Part shown: positions 7,052 through 13,783 of the stretch, in pieces
How positions within the stretch are numbered: position 1 is the first letter of the stretch
Layout: each line of letters opens with the position of its first letter
Assembly (NCBI GenBank): GCA_031556525.1
Contig: JAVBSS010000017.1
Span: 1-13,951, forward strand
Direction of reading: 5' to 3'
DNA: 13,951 nt
DNA from: JAVBSN01 sp031556525
GTDB lineage: Bacteria; Bacillota; Clostridia; Lachnospirales; Lachnospiraceae
Notes under the pieces: model-generated
Databases searched by the model: none
What the model was told of the DNA's origin: nothing
The model's input: only the letters and a program-made list of their open reading frames with translations
Translations under genes and position numbers: made by a program

Positions 7052-7213
7052 TTAGCTAAAATGTTTATGTTTTAGAAAAGTAAAAGTTTCTACAGCATCT
7101 AATAGAATATTTTCATCTCTAAACTCTGCTTCGGATTCAGAGATTGAAGTATCTATTATCTGAGTTATCTTATCTTCAGTTTGAGAATTTGTAGTTGAAA
7201 TAATCTCTGACAT
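7052..7213 (-). CDS. Small acidic 53-residue protein co-transcribed with abiF
   Basis: The start is ATG 7213, seven bases after a strong AGGAGG (7221-7226); a longer in-frame reading from 7237 would lack such a site. The protein is acidic (about 11 Asp/Glu against 4 Lys/Arg) with a Ser/Thr/Gln-rich first half and an ending FLKHKHFS. I recognise no family and see no membrane segment or zinc motif. It sits between the promoter at 7240-7268 and abiF, with 30 bases to the abiF start. The strong ribosome binding site argues that it is translated. It could be an accessory or protein antitoxin, a phage-sensing peptide or a leader peptide. None of these is shown by the sequence. Confidence 0.6.
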   Translation of the reverse strand: MSEIISTTNSQTEDKITQIIDTSISESEAEFRDENILLDAVETFTFLKHKHFS

Positions 7214-7239
7214 TATAGCACCTCCTATGGTATTCAATA

Positions 7240-7268
7240 ATTATAGCGCTATTATATACAAAACACAA
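7240..7268 (-). promoter_or_regulatory. Promoter for the small ORF - abiF unit
   Basis: On the minus strand TTGTGT (7268-7263) and a perfect TATAAT (7245-7240) are separated by 17 bases. Transcription should start near 7233, about 20 bases before the small ORF's ATG. A second TATAAT lies within the spacer (7256-7251), without a good -35. Confidence 0.6.
7243..7252. promoter_or_regulatory. Palindrome ATAGCGCTAT over the abiF promoter
   Basis: This perfect 10-bp palindrome overlaps the -10 end and spacer of the minus-strand promoter; its GCGC core stands out in AT-rich DNA. A position like this suits a repressor or autoregulator. Which protein would bind is unknown; the small acidic protein has no visible DNA-binding fold. 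Confidence 0.35.
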
Positions 7269-7308
7269 TCTAGTATTATTATTTATCTACATTAAAATTA
7301 AAAATCTC

Positions 7309-7337
7309 TTGACATAGTAGCAAAAGTATACTAATAT
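7309..7337 (+). promoter_or_regulatory. Promoter of the nrtR-pnuC-nadR operon
   Basis: A consensus TTGACA (7309-7314) and TAATAT (7332-7337) are separated by exactly 17 bases. Transcription should start near 7344. The spacer and -10 are covered by the first of two 19-bp repeats, so repression by steric block is expected. Confidence 0.8.
7316..7334 (+). promoter_or_regulatory. Probable NrtR operator 1 (over spacer and -10)
   Basis: AGTAGCAAAAGTATACTAA repeats at 7354-7372 with 17 of 19 bases identical. Including base 7315 the site is an inverted repeat, TAGTA-N9-TACTA. Its place within the promoter and in front of an nrtR gene points to NrtR autoregulation. The binding protein is inferred from context and not from a known consensus. 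Confidence 0.6.
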
Positions 7338-7353
7338 CGTCACATACAAACAA

Positions 7354-7372
7354 AGTAGCAAAACAATACTAA
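7354..7372 (+). promoter_or_regulatory. Probable NrtR operator 2 (just after the transcription start)
   Basis: AGTAGCAAAACAATACTAA differs from operator 1 only at two central bases. The start-to-start distance is 38 bp. It lies in the leader, about 10 bases after the expected transcription start. Its ends AGTA and TACT keep the dyad. Confidence 0.55.
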
Positions 7373-7396
7373 CTGTTCGTTAAGGAGGATGTCAAT

Positions 7397-8068
7397 ATGA
7401 AAACCACACATAAAAACTATGATTCCACAATCTATGAGAAACCATCAGTAGCAGTTGATTTATTAGTATTTACAATAGAAGATGATCAGTTAAAGCTAGT
7501 AATGGTTAGAAGGGAAGAAGAGCCTTTTGCAGATTGCATATCACTTCCAGGGGTGTTTGTAGGAATTGATGAAACCTTAGATGAAGCGGCAAGAAGAGGA
7601 ATTAAGGAAGAGACAGGATTAGAGAATATATATTTTGAACAACTCTATACATGGGGTGCCATTGATAGAGATCCTAGAATGAGAATAATTTCTGTATCTT
7701 ATATTGCCTTAGTACCTATAGAAAAGATTAATTTGATTGTGGGAGAGAGAACTACAGAAGTTAAGTTATACCCTGTAGAAGAATTGTTATGGGAAGAAAC
7801 TAAGTTAGCTTTTGACCATAAAGCGATAATAAAATGTGGTAGGGAAAGAATTAAGAATAAGGCTGAATATACTAGGATAGCATTTGAACTAGTAGAGGAA
7901 GAATTTACGCTACCAAGACTACAGAAAGTATATGAGATTCTTTTAGGGAGAGAATTGTATAAGGCTAATTTTAGAAAGAAGATAAATGACATGGTAGAAG
8001 AGACAGATAAGATGACCGAAGGGAATTCGCATAGACCTAGTAGATATTATAGACTTAAAGAAAGTTAA
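7397..8068 (+). CDS. nrtR: NrtR-type Nudix-domain transcriptional regulator of NAD metabolism
   Basis: This 223-residue protein starts at ATG 7397, eight bases after AAGGAGG. An N-terminal Nudix-like domain (about 12-145) begins SVAVDLLVFTI and carries a box at 52-75. The box is degenerate: V53 where NrtR relatives usually have Gly, and G68 in place of Glu in RE-U-x-EE. E71, E72 and G74 remain. The C-terminal part (about 155-215) contains FTLPRLQKVYEILLGR and NFRKK, typical of the winged helix of NrtR. NrtR proteins bind ADP-ribose or related NAD metabolites and release DNA; many have lost hydrolysis, which fits the altered box. It is followed by pnuC (21 bases) and nadR, confirming the pathway. 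A repressor of its own operon through the two 19-bp sites is the natural reading. Confidence 0.92.
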   Translation: MKTTHKNYDSTIYEKPSVAVDLLVFTIEDDQLKLVMVRREEEPFADCISLPGVFVGIDETLDEAARRGIKEETGLENIYFEQLYTWGAIDRDPRMRIISVSYIALVPIEKINLIVGERTTEVKLYPVEELLWEETKLAFDHKAIIKCGRERIKNKAEYTRIAFELVEEEFTLPRLQKVYEILLGRELYKANFRKKINDMVEETDKMTEGNSHRPSRYYRLKES

Positions 8069-8089
8069 GAAATTAAGGGGGTAGAGATT

Positions 8090-8788
8090 ATGAAGGATTA
8101 TATAAAAAATGAAGTTTCGGGTTGGAAGATATGGGAGATATTATGGATTGTATTTTCTACAATTATTATTACAGGATTATCAATGTATTGGGGTGATAAC
8201 GCAAGAGGAATAATAATGGCAGCAACAGGAGTTATCTGTGTTATATTAACTGGAAAAGGAAAGATGAGCTGCTATATATTTGGACTTGTAAATACAATCT
8301 TATATGCATGGATATCTTATGAGGCAAGGTTCTTTGGAGAAGTAATGTTAAATGCTCTATATTATGTGCCAATGCAATTTGTTGGCTGGTTTATGTGGAA
8401 AAAACATATAGATGAAGAGACAAAAGAGGTTGAAAAATCTAGACTTCCAATAAAGTGGGAGATAATTCTATTATTTATTTCTATAGGTTGCATATATCTA
8501 TACGGACTAGTATTGAAACGCATAGGTGGAAATCTTCCGTTCATAGATAGTATGTCAACTTGCTTAAGCGTTCTTGCTATGATATTAAGTGTAAGAAGAT
8601 TAATGGAACAATGGATACTATGGATTGTTGTAGATGTAGTTACAGTATATATGTGGGCGATTGATTATATGAATGGTGGAACGGACATAGCAACCCTTTT
8701 AATGTGGTCAGTATATTTGTTAAATGCAGTTATAATGTTTGTTAAGTGGTTTAGGGAAAGTAAGAGGAGGAAGAGCTATGCAGTATAG
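8090..8788 (+). CDS. pnuC: PnuC-type nicotinamide riboside transporter
   Basis: This 232-residue membrane protein brings nicotinamide riboside into the cell by facilitated diffusion; the NadR kinase then traps it as NMN. The start is ATG 8090 after AGGGGG. Seven or so hydrophobic segments are visible from residue 14 to 224, with the family's QFVGWFMW (about 98-105) and a later Trp-rich segment EQWILWIVVDVVTVYMW. It overlaps the nadR start by 11 bases, so the two are translationally coupled. PnuC relatives also carry thiamine (PnuT) or riboflavin (PnuX); placement between nrtR and nadR makes nicotinamide riboside the clear choice. Confidence 0.95.
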   Translation: MKDYIKNEVSGWKIWEILWIVFSTIIITGLSMYWGDNARGIIMAATGVICVILTGKGKMSCYIFGLVNTILYAWISYEARFFGEVMLNALYYVPMQFVGWFMWKKHIDEETKEVEKSRLPIKWEIILLFISIGCIYLYGLVLKRIGGNLPFIDSMSTCLSVLAMILSVRRLMEQWILWIVVDVVTVYMWAIDYMNGGTDIATLLMWSVYLLNAVIMFVKWFRESKRRKSYAV

Positions 8789-9815
8789 GGTAGGAATGTA
8801 TGGTGGATCCTTTGATCCATTACATGTAGGTCATATTCACGATATTATTAGGGCAGCAGCTGTATGTGAAGAGTTATATGTTATGATTAGCTGGTGTGAG
8901 GGAAGAGAGTCAACTTCTAAAGAATTGCGTTATAGATGGATATACAATAGCTGTAAGCATTTAGATAATGTAAAAATTATAATGATTGAAGATGAAGCAG
9001 TAGACAAAGATACATATAATACAGATTATTATTGGGAAAAGGGAGCAAATGATATAAAGGGAACAATAGGTAAGCCAATAGATGCAGTGTTTTGTGGAAG
9101 TGATTATATTGGAACAAATAGATTTGAGAGTTTATATTGCCCTGAAAGTGAGGTTGTATATTATGATAGAGCAGAGGTGCCTATTAGCTCTACAGATATT
9201 AGAAAATGGGCTCTTGATAATTGGGACTATATACCAGAGGTTTGCAAGCCTTATTATGTGAAAAAGGTATTAATAGTAGGTGGAGAAAGTACAGGTAAAT
9301 CAACGTTAGTACAAAATCTTGCATTAGCATATAACACTAATTATTTATCAGAAGTAGGAAGAGATGTTACAGAAGTAGCAGGCTGTGAAGAGCTAATGAT
9401 AGAAAGTGATTTTCATGAGATCTTATTACGTCACAAGACAAATGAATTAGAGGCGATAAAGCATAGTAATAGATTATTATTTCTAGACACAGATGCATTA
9501 ACAACAAAGTTTTACTCTCATTTCCTACTAACTGAGAATGAAGAAGTTAGCAGATGTGATGCTTTAGCAGAAGCGATTACAGATATAAATAGATTTGATT
9601 TGGTTTTGTTTCTTGAACCTACAGTTGAATTCGTTCAAGATGGTACGAGAAGTGAAGTAATAGCTTCAGATAGAGAAAAATATAGTAATCAGATTAAGGA
9701 TATATTAGATAAACATCAAATTAAATATCATTGTATATCTGGGGATTATTTAAATAGATTTAATGTAGCCAAAAATCTTGTTGAAAGGTATTTAGATGTA
9801 AATACTGTTTGGTAG
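8778..9815 (+). CDS. nadR: NadR: NMN adenylyltransferase / nicotinamide riboside kinase
   Basis: This bifunctional enzyme phosphorylates nicotinamide riboside to NMN and adenylylates NMN to NAD. I place the start at ATG 8778, seven bases after GGAGG (8766-8770), not at the in-frame ATG 8739: the family's MYGGSFDP begins within nine residues. The 345-residue protein has a nucleotidylyltransferase domain (about 1-155) with GGSFDPLHVGH (H16-x-G-H19) and ISSTDIR (136-142). A P-loop kinase domain (about 160-345) follows, with Walker A GGESTGKS (168-175) and a FLDTD acidic motif. Unlike enterobacterial NadR there is no N-terminal helix-turn-helix, so it cannot repress; NrtR takes that job. It is the last gene of the operon. 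Confidence 0.95.
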   Translation: MQYRVGMYGGSFDPLHVGHIHDIIRAAAVCEELYVMISWCEGRESTSKELRYRWIYNSCKHLDNVKIIMIEDEAVDKDTYNTDYYWEKGANDIKGTIGKPIDAVFCGSDYIGTNRFESLYCPESEVVYYDRAEVPISSTDIRKWALDNWDYIPEVCKPYYVKKVLIVGGESTGKSTLVQNLALAYNTNYLSEVGRDVTEVAGCEELMIESDFHEILLRHKTNELEAIKHSNRLLFLDTDALTTKFYSHFLLTENEEVSRCDALAEAITDINRFDLVLFLEPTVEFVQDGTRSEVIASDREKYSNQIKDILDKHQIKYHCISGDYLNRFNVAKNLVERYLDVNTVW

Positions 9816-9872
9816 TATACAAATAAAAGTACACATTTTTAAAATTAAGAAAAGAAAAAATGGCATATTATG

Positions 9873-9902
9873 TAGGCTGGAATTAATAATTACTCCAGCC
9901 TA
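9873..9902. terminator. Hairpin between convergent nadR and NACHT genes
   Basis: TAGGCTGGA (9873-9881) and TCCAGCCTA (9894-9902) form a perfect 9-bp stem around a 12-base loop. It lies midway between two convergent stops (9815 and 9917). There is no T run directly after it on the plus strand; on the minus strand TTTTTTCTTTTC begins about 11 bases later. It is probably a bidirectional, partly imperfect terminator. Confidence 0.55.
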
Positions 9903-9916
9903 ACTTATACTAAAGA

Positions 9917-12900
9917 TTAATCCTTGTAGTCGACGTTGTTCATTTTACTTTTTAACTTTTCTAATCTTTCTAATTCCTCTATTTCTTGGTCAATCTTTTT
10001 AATCATTTCATCAAGTTCTAGATTTGATAAGTTTGATAGAAAACTAGAATTACCTTCTTCGTAAGCAGTATTCATGAATTCGTATTTTTTGTTAAAAAGA
10101 ATATCCCATTCTTTTTTTATTTGTAAAATATACGTTTTTGTTAATTCTATTTTTTCTGATGTTATTAATTTGTTTTTACTAATTATTAATTGAAGTGTTT
10201 TAATAAATTGCTCATTGTTATTCTTGAAAGAAACCCAATTATGGCCACAATTTTTCATTATAGTAGTATTGTATTTTATTAATTTATTATAAATAATTGA
10301 CCAATCTTCATTGCTAAATAAAAGTAATATTAAAAATAAAGTTAATGCTTCTTTGTAATCATTAATGGTTGTTATTTCTATACTATCTATTTTATTTTTT
10401 ATAGCCTCCACTCCAGAACTAGTTAAATTATTTATTGAAAGGTCTATTACATCATATTTATAATCTATACATTCATAAATAGGTGGTATGCTATTGGTCT
10501 CATTTATATAACAAATAAATGAATCAAAATACCTGCTAATGTCTTCATTTTCTAACATTGATAACATACGTAATGAACTAAATGCAGACTTTTTAATTTT
10601 ACAATCATTATGTTCGCTAAAATCAAAAAGGTCTTCTTTTAAATCATTTACTTGATTATTATCTAATGTCTCAAGGACCTTTTTTCTATCAATCCATAAT
10701 AAAGAATCTAATATTAACATAGAATCTAATACTAATTCAAGATTTGTAGATTTGAGATTATTAATATGATATTTATAATCGATTGAATTTTCACTTGCTA
10801 ATACCTTTACGGTGCTAGTATACAATGGTATAGGAATTTTATAAGTATTTTCTAGTTGCTGTAAAAATTTAATAAATTCATTTGAATATTTGCTTGCTAA
10901 TATATTTTTAATTATATTAATATCTCTGTGGCGCATACCTTTACAAAAACAAAAATTATATATATTTTTTCTGATATCCGATGTTAAAGGGGCTTCATCA
11001 GATACAATTTGTAATAATAATGACCTTAAATACTCTCTATCCTTATATGAAGAATCAGAATCATTTATTATTTTTATAATTGTATTTGATAAGCCTTCCA
11101 CACTCCAACGATCTAGAAGAACAGATGATAAAAGTATAACTTCTTTCATGTATTCGTTTGTTAAATATGGTTGAAGTATATTAAAAGGTTCATCACTTCG
11201 TTGAGCGTTTGGATAGCATTTTTGAGCAATAGCATAGGCTGCAAGATATTCTTGAAATGTCAAATGCTGAAATTCATAAATAGCTTCTGTTTTTCCAGAT
11301 TCCTTGTTAACTTGATATCCTTTTTGAATTAATAAAGCACTTCGTCTCTCAACTTTTTTGATAAATTCAGCATAAGAATCTGTATTAGAGATAAGACCTG
11401 CTAATTCTTTACGAGCCGATATTAGCAGTTGTATCAAATCACCTCGTGTTATAGTTTGTTTCTGTTCAATCATCATTTGATATGCAACATAAGCAAGCTG
11501 ATATCTAGCTTCATCTAGGTCAATGGGGTCATGTGCATCTAACTTCCATGTTTCAAGTAATACTTGAATAGCTTCAGAATATAATGATACTCTTTTTGTA
11601 GGAAGTCGTCCGACTCTACGCTCAACTAATAGAAGTGTAGTTAACATTAATGGATTACTTGCCAGCATCTTAATGTTTTTATGTTTAGTTATATTTTCTG
11701 CTAAGTTTTCAGCAATCTTTTTAATGTCGTCGCGGTCCCCAACAGCAAGTTTATACCATTCCACGCAAAGTTTTTGTATGTCTGAGTCAGTAAAAGGTAA
11801 TATTTCATAATTTATAAAAGAGTTAAACATATTTCCACTAATAGATTGAAATCCAGCAATTCTGGAAGTAATAATTATATTTGTTTGTGGATTTGAATTT
11901 ATAAATGTATTTAATTGATTGCAAAAATGTATTCGTTCGCTATCATTATTTATTTCATCGAGACCATCAATTAATAATAGTGCAGTGCCATTTTGAATAT
12001 GATTATGAATCAATTTTATAAAATCACTTTTAGAATTAACGTCGGTTATTAATTCAGCTCGATGAGCAATACTAGATATTATATCCAAAATTGTAGGTCG
12101 CGTTGAATAATTGATATCTCTGCATTTCACCCAAATAGGAAATAAATTTCTTTGGGGTAAATAAGTGTTTTTTTTAGTATATTTATGAGGAAAACAGTAA
12201 ACTGAGGCAATCCACTTTAATAATGTAGTCTTACCGGTACCAGGTCCTGATAATATAGATATATAAAATTGTTCGCTTGATGGAATTATATTATTAAGCG
12301 ATATTTCTTGTGTTGTAATATTATGCAATTTATTAAAAGGTTGACTTTCATCAATATTGCTAATAAGTTTGATTTCTTTAAAAGAAAGGGGGATAAATAA
12401 TTTTTCAAGTTCAAATTTGCGTTGCCCTACGTCCATATCAACTGGAAGACCATTAAGTTGAATCTCATTACATTCAAATTGTATATATTTATGATAAAGG
12501 TCAAGGATATTGGTGTAATTGTATTTAGGCGTAAGAGGTCTTGTATTAGGAGGGAAAAAATGTTTTCCGTCTAATGCTCCGTTTTGTGGAAATGAAAATT
12601 CGCCATCTGAAATCCAAGCAACATTTTTCTTACTCCATTTATATGCCTGAATAAATCCGTGAAAGGAATTAATATCAATTTCTCCTACAAAAAAATCCAT
12701 ATCGATTAATTCTAGTTGTGGGTCTTGATCCATATTAGTACCACATAAATATGCCCATAAATCCTTGTCTTGTCTAAATGTTTTAATATTACTATTTAGA
12801 GCAACGTGCTTATGACCACACAAAAATAAAATTGCGTTATTTTCTTTTAAAACAATTTCAAGCGCTCGTTGTTCATCAGTGGTTAATGAATCAATATAAT

Positions 12901-13489
12901 GGTGTGAAAGTACTATGCTAGGTTTATTTATATTAATATTCTTAGTCATTGCCTTTAATAATTGTGTGCCTAGAATTAGTTCTCCATCTTCGCCATTTTT
13001 TGAAGACATTATAGCAGAGTTTATATGAATAATATTAAAAAATTCTGTTTCGATATTGTAATGAATAGAAGGCTCATCACGATTACATATTTCTTTATAC
13101 AATTTCAAAAAAGGTTTTCTTTGGCGTTGAATATACTTAAGAGTTTCAGAACTGATTTCTCCATTTGACGTTTTATATTGATTCTTTGCTTGATTAACTA
13201 ATGTTGTAAGTTCGGTGTTGCGATTTACATCATGATTTCCTTGAACTAAAAATGTTGCACTCTTATCGATATTCAATGCATTCTGTAAATTACTTATAAA
13301 TTTGATTGTTGATTCAGGATAATTTGTTTTTTCTGATTTACCATACCTTAAGTCACCTGTAATAAACAGATAGTCTATGTGACCAATCTCTCTAACATAA
13401 CTTATCATTTTTTCTCTCATAGTTTCTACTATATAAGGATTATATCCAAAATGTAAATCGGAAATATGTAGCCAGCGTAATGATTTCAT
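9917..13489 (-). CDS. Metallophosphoesterase-NACHT fusion protein, bacterial NLR-like defence candidate
   Basis: I place the start at ATG 13489, six bases after GGAGG (13496-13500), rather than at 13555; the phosphoesterase strand begins directly (MKSLRWLHISDLHFG). Of 1190 residues, 1-300 form a calcineurin-like metallophosphoesterase with every metal motif: D11-x-H13, G45-D46, G84-N-H-D87, S195-H-H and G225-H-K-H228. A NACHT/STAND NTPase follows, with Walker A GPGTGKTT (415-422), Walker B LLLIDGLDE ending at E512, ITSRIAGF, and the FQHLTFQEYLAAYA motif common in bacterial NACHT proteins. The last ~400 residues are Asn/Ile/Lys-rich and helical, perhaps HEAT-like repeats, ending in a coiled-coil-like charged tail (EIEELERLEKLKSKM). 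The expected logic is that the C-terminus senses a phage product, NACHT oligomerises, and the phosphoesterase cleaves nucleic acid or a nucleotide. Function is inferred from architecture; the gene is uninterrupted. Confidence 0.92.
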   Translation of the reverse strand: MKSLRWLHISDLHFGYNPYIVETMREKMISYVREIGHIDYLFITGDLRYGKSEKTNYPESTIKFISNLQNALNIDKSATFLVQGNHDVNRNTELTTLVNQAKNQYKTSNGEISSETLKYIQRQRKPFLKLYKEICNRDEPSIHYNIETEFFNIIHINSAIMSSKNGEDGELILGTQLLKAMTKNININKPSIVLSHHYIDSLTTDEQRALEIVLKENNAILFLCGHKHVALNSNIKTFRQDKDLWAYLCGTNMDQDPQLELIDMDFFVGEIDINSFHGFIQAYKWSKKNVAWISDGEFSFPQNGALDGKHFFPPNTRPLTPKYNYTNILDLYHKYIQFECNEIQLNGLPVDMDVGQRKFELEKLFIPLSFKEIKLISNIDESQPFNKLHNITTQEISLNNIIPSSEQFYISILSGPGTGKTTLLKWIASVYCFPHKYTKKNTYLPQRNLFPIWVKCRDINYSTRPTILDIISSIAHRAELITDVNSKSDFIKLIHNHIQNGTALLLIDGLDEINNDSERIHFCNQLNTFINSNPQTNIIITSRIAGFQSISGNMFNSFINYEILPFTDSDIQKLCVEWYKLAVGDRDDIKKIAENLAENITKHKNIKMLASNPLMLTTLLLVERRVGRLPTKRVSLYSEAIQVLLETWKLDAHDPIDLDEARYQLAYVAYQMMIEQKQTITRGDLIQLLISARKELAGLISNTDSYAEFIKKVERRSALLIQKGYQVNKESGKTEAIYEFQHLTFQEYLAAYAIAQKCYPNAQRSDEPFNILQPYLTNEYMKEVILLSSVLLDRWSVEGLSNTIIKIINDSDSSYKDREYLRSLLLQIVSDEAPLTSDIRKNIYNFCFCKGMRHRDINIIKNILASKYSNEFIKFLQQLENTYKIPIPLYTSTVKVLASENSIDYKYHINNLKSTNLELVLDSMLILDSLLWIDRKKVLETLDNNQVNDLKEDLFDFSEHNDCKIKKSAFSSLRMLSMLENEDISRYFDSFICYINETNSIPPIYECIDYKYDVIDLSINNLTSSGVEAIKNKIDSIEITTINDYKEALTLFLILLLFSNEDWSIIYNKLIKYNTTIMKNCGHNWVSFKNNNEQFIKTLQLIISKNKLITSEKIELTKTYILQIKKEWDILFNKKYEFMNTAYEEGNSSFLSNLSNLELDEMIKKIDQEIEELERLEKLKSKMNNVDYKD

Positions 13490-13545
13490 ATGTATCCTCC
13501 TCGATATTATTTGGTAGTGGATTATAAACATGTGGAATTTATTAG

Positions 13546-13574
13546 AATATACCATATTATTGGAAAAAAAACAA
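13546..13574 (-). promoter_or_regulatory. Probable promoter of the phosphoesterase-NACHT gene
   Basis: On the minus strand TTGTTT (13574-13569) and TATATT (13551-13546) are separated by 17 bases, giving a start near 13539 and a leader of about 50 bases. A 10-bp inverted repeat (13553-13581) covers the -35 and most of the spacer. A perfect TATAAT at 13526-13521 is an alternative -10 but has a poor -35. Confidence 0.45.
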
Positions 13575-13581
13575 TAATATG
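13553..13581. repeat. 10-bp inverted repeat over the NACHT promoter
   Basis: CATATTATTG (13553-13562) and CAATAATATG (13572-13581) are perfect inverted copies separated by G plus eight A bases. The A tract on one face and the dyad around the -35 suggest an operator. The stem is too AT-rich for a good terminator. Confidence 0.5.
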
Positions 13582-13685
13582 TCGGAAAATGTAGATGTTA
13601 GCTTGTTTCAAATTTAAAAAGTTAACAAATAAATGTCTTATTAGAGAAATTTTAAAATTAAATATAATTCCATATATATACCAAT

Positions 13686-13738
13686 AAAGGCTTGCTTACG
13701 TTCTTGATTTGAAATATAATTAGAAATAGCAAGCCTTT
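13686..13738. repeat. 11-bp perfect inverted repeat flanking the metG promoter
   Basis: AAAGGCTTGCT (13686-13696) and AGCAAGCCTTT (13728-13738) are perfect inverted copies, 31 bases apart. The left arm overlaps the -35 of the promoter between them and the right arm begins at about +1. It could be a pair of operator half-sites or, in read-through RNA, a large-loop hairpin with a short TTTT tail, perhaps an old terminator. Confidence 0.6.
13692..13720 (+). promoter_or_regulatory. Probable promoter of metG
   Basis: TTGCTT (13692-13697) and a perfect TATAAT (13715-13720) are separated by 17 bases. Transcription should start near 13727, leaving a leader of about 57 bases. That is too short for a T-box, and no GGGTGGNACCGCG-like T-box core is visible upstream. 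Confidence 0.6.
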
Positions 13739-13783
13739 TCGCATCATGAGCAAAAAGGTAATATAAGAAGGAGGTATGTAAGA

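Noticed and set aside
8739..8777. Longer nadR start, adding 13 residues
   Set aside because: The strong GGAGG at 8766-8770 is spaced for ATG 8778, and the conserved fold begins within residues 4-9 from there.
10890..11174. 94-residue plus-strand frame inside the NACHT gene
   Set aside because: It is antisense to a long intact coding region and lacks a convincing ribosome binding site or family.
13490..13555. Longer start of the phosphoesterase-NACHT gene, adding 22 residues
   Set aside because: The added residues resemble no part of the family, overlap the predicted promoter, and GGAGG at 13496-13500 fits ATG 13489.
9864..13560. Direct repeat CATATTAT on both sides of the NACHT gene (9864-9871 and 13553-13560) as a target-site duplication
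   Set aside because: Eight AT-rich bases recur easily by chance, and no transposase, integrase or terminal repeat accompanies them.
13556..13783. T-box riboswitch in the metG leader
   Set aside because: No GGGTGGNACCGCG-like core or canonical antiterminator is visible, and the likely leader is only about 57 bases.
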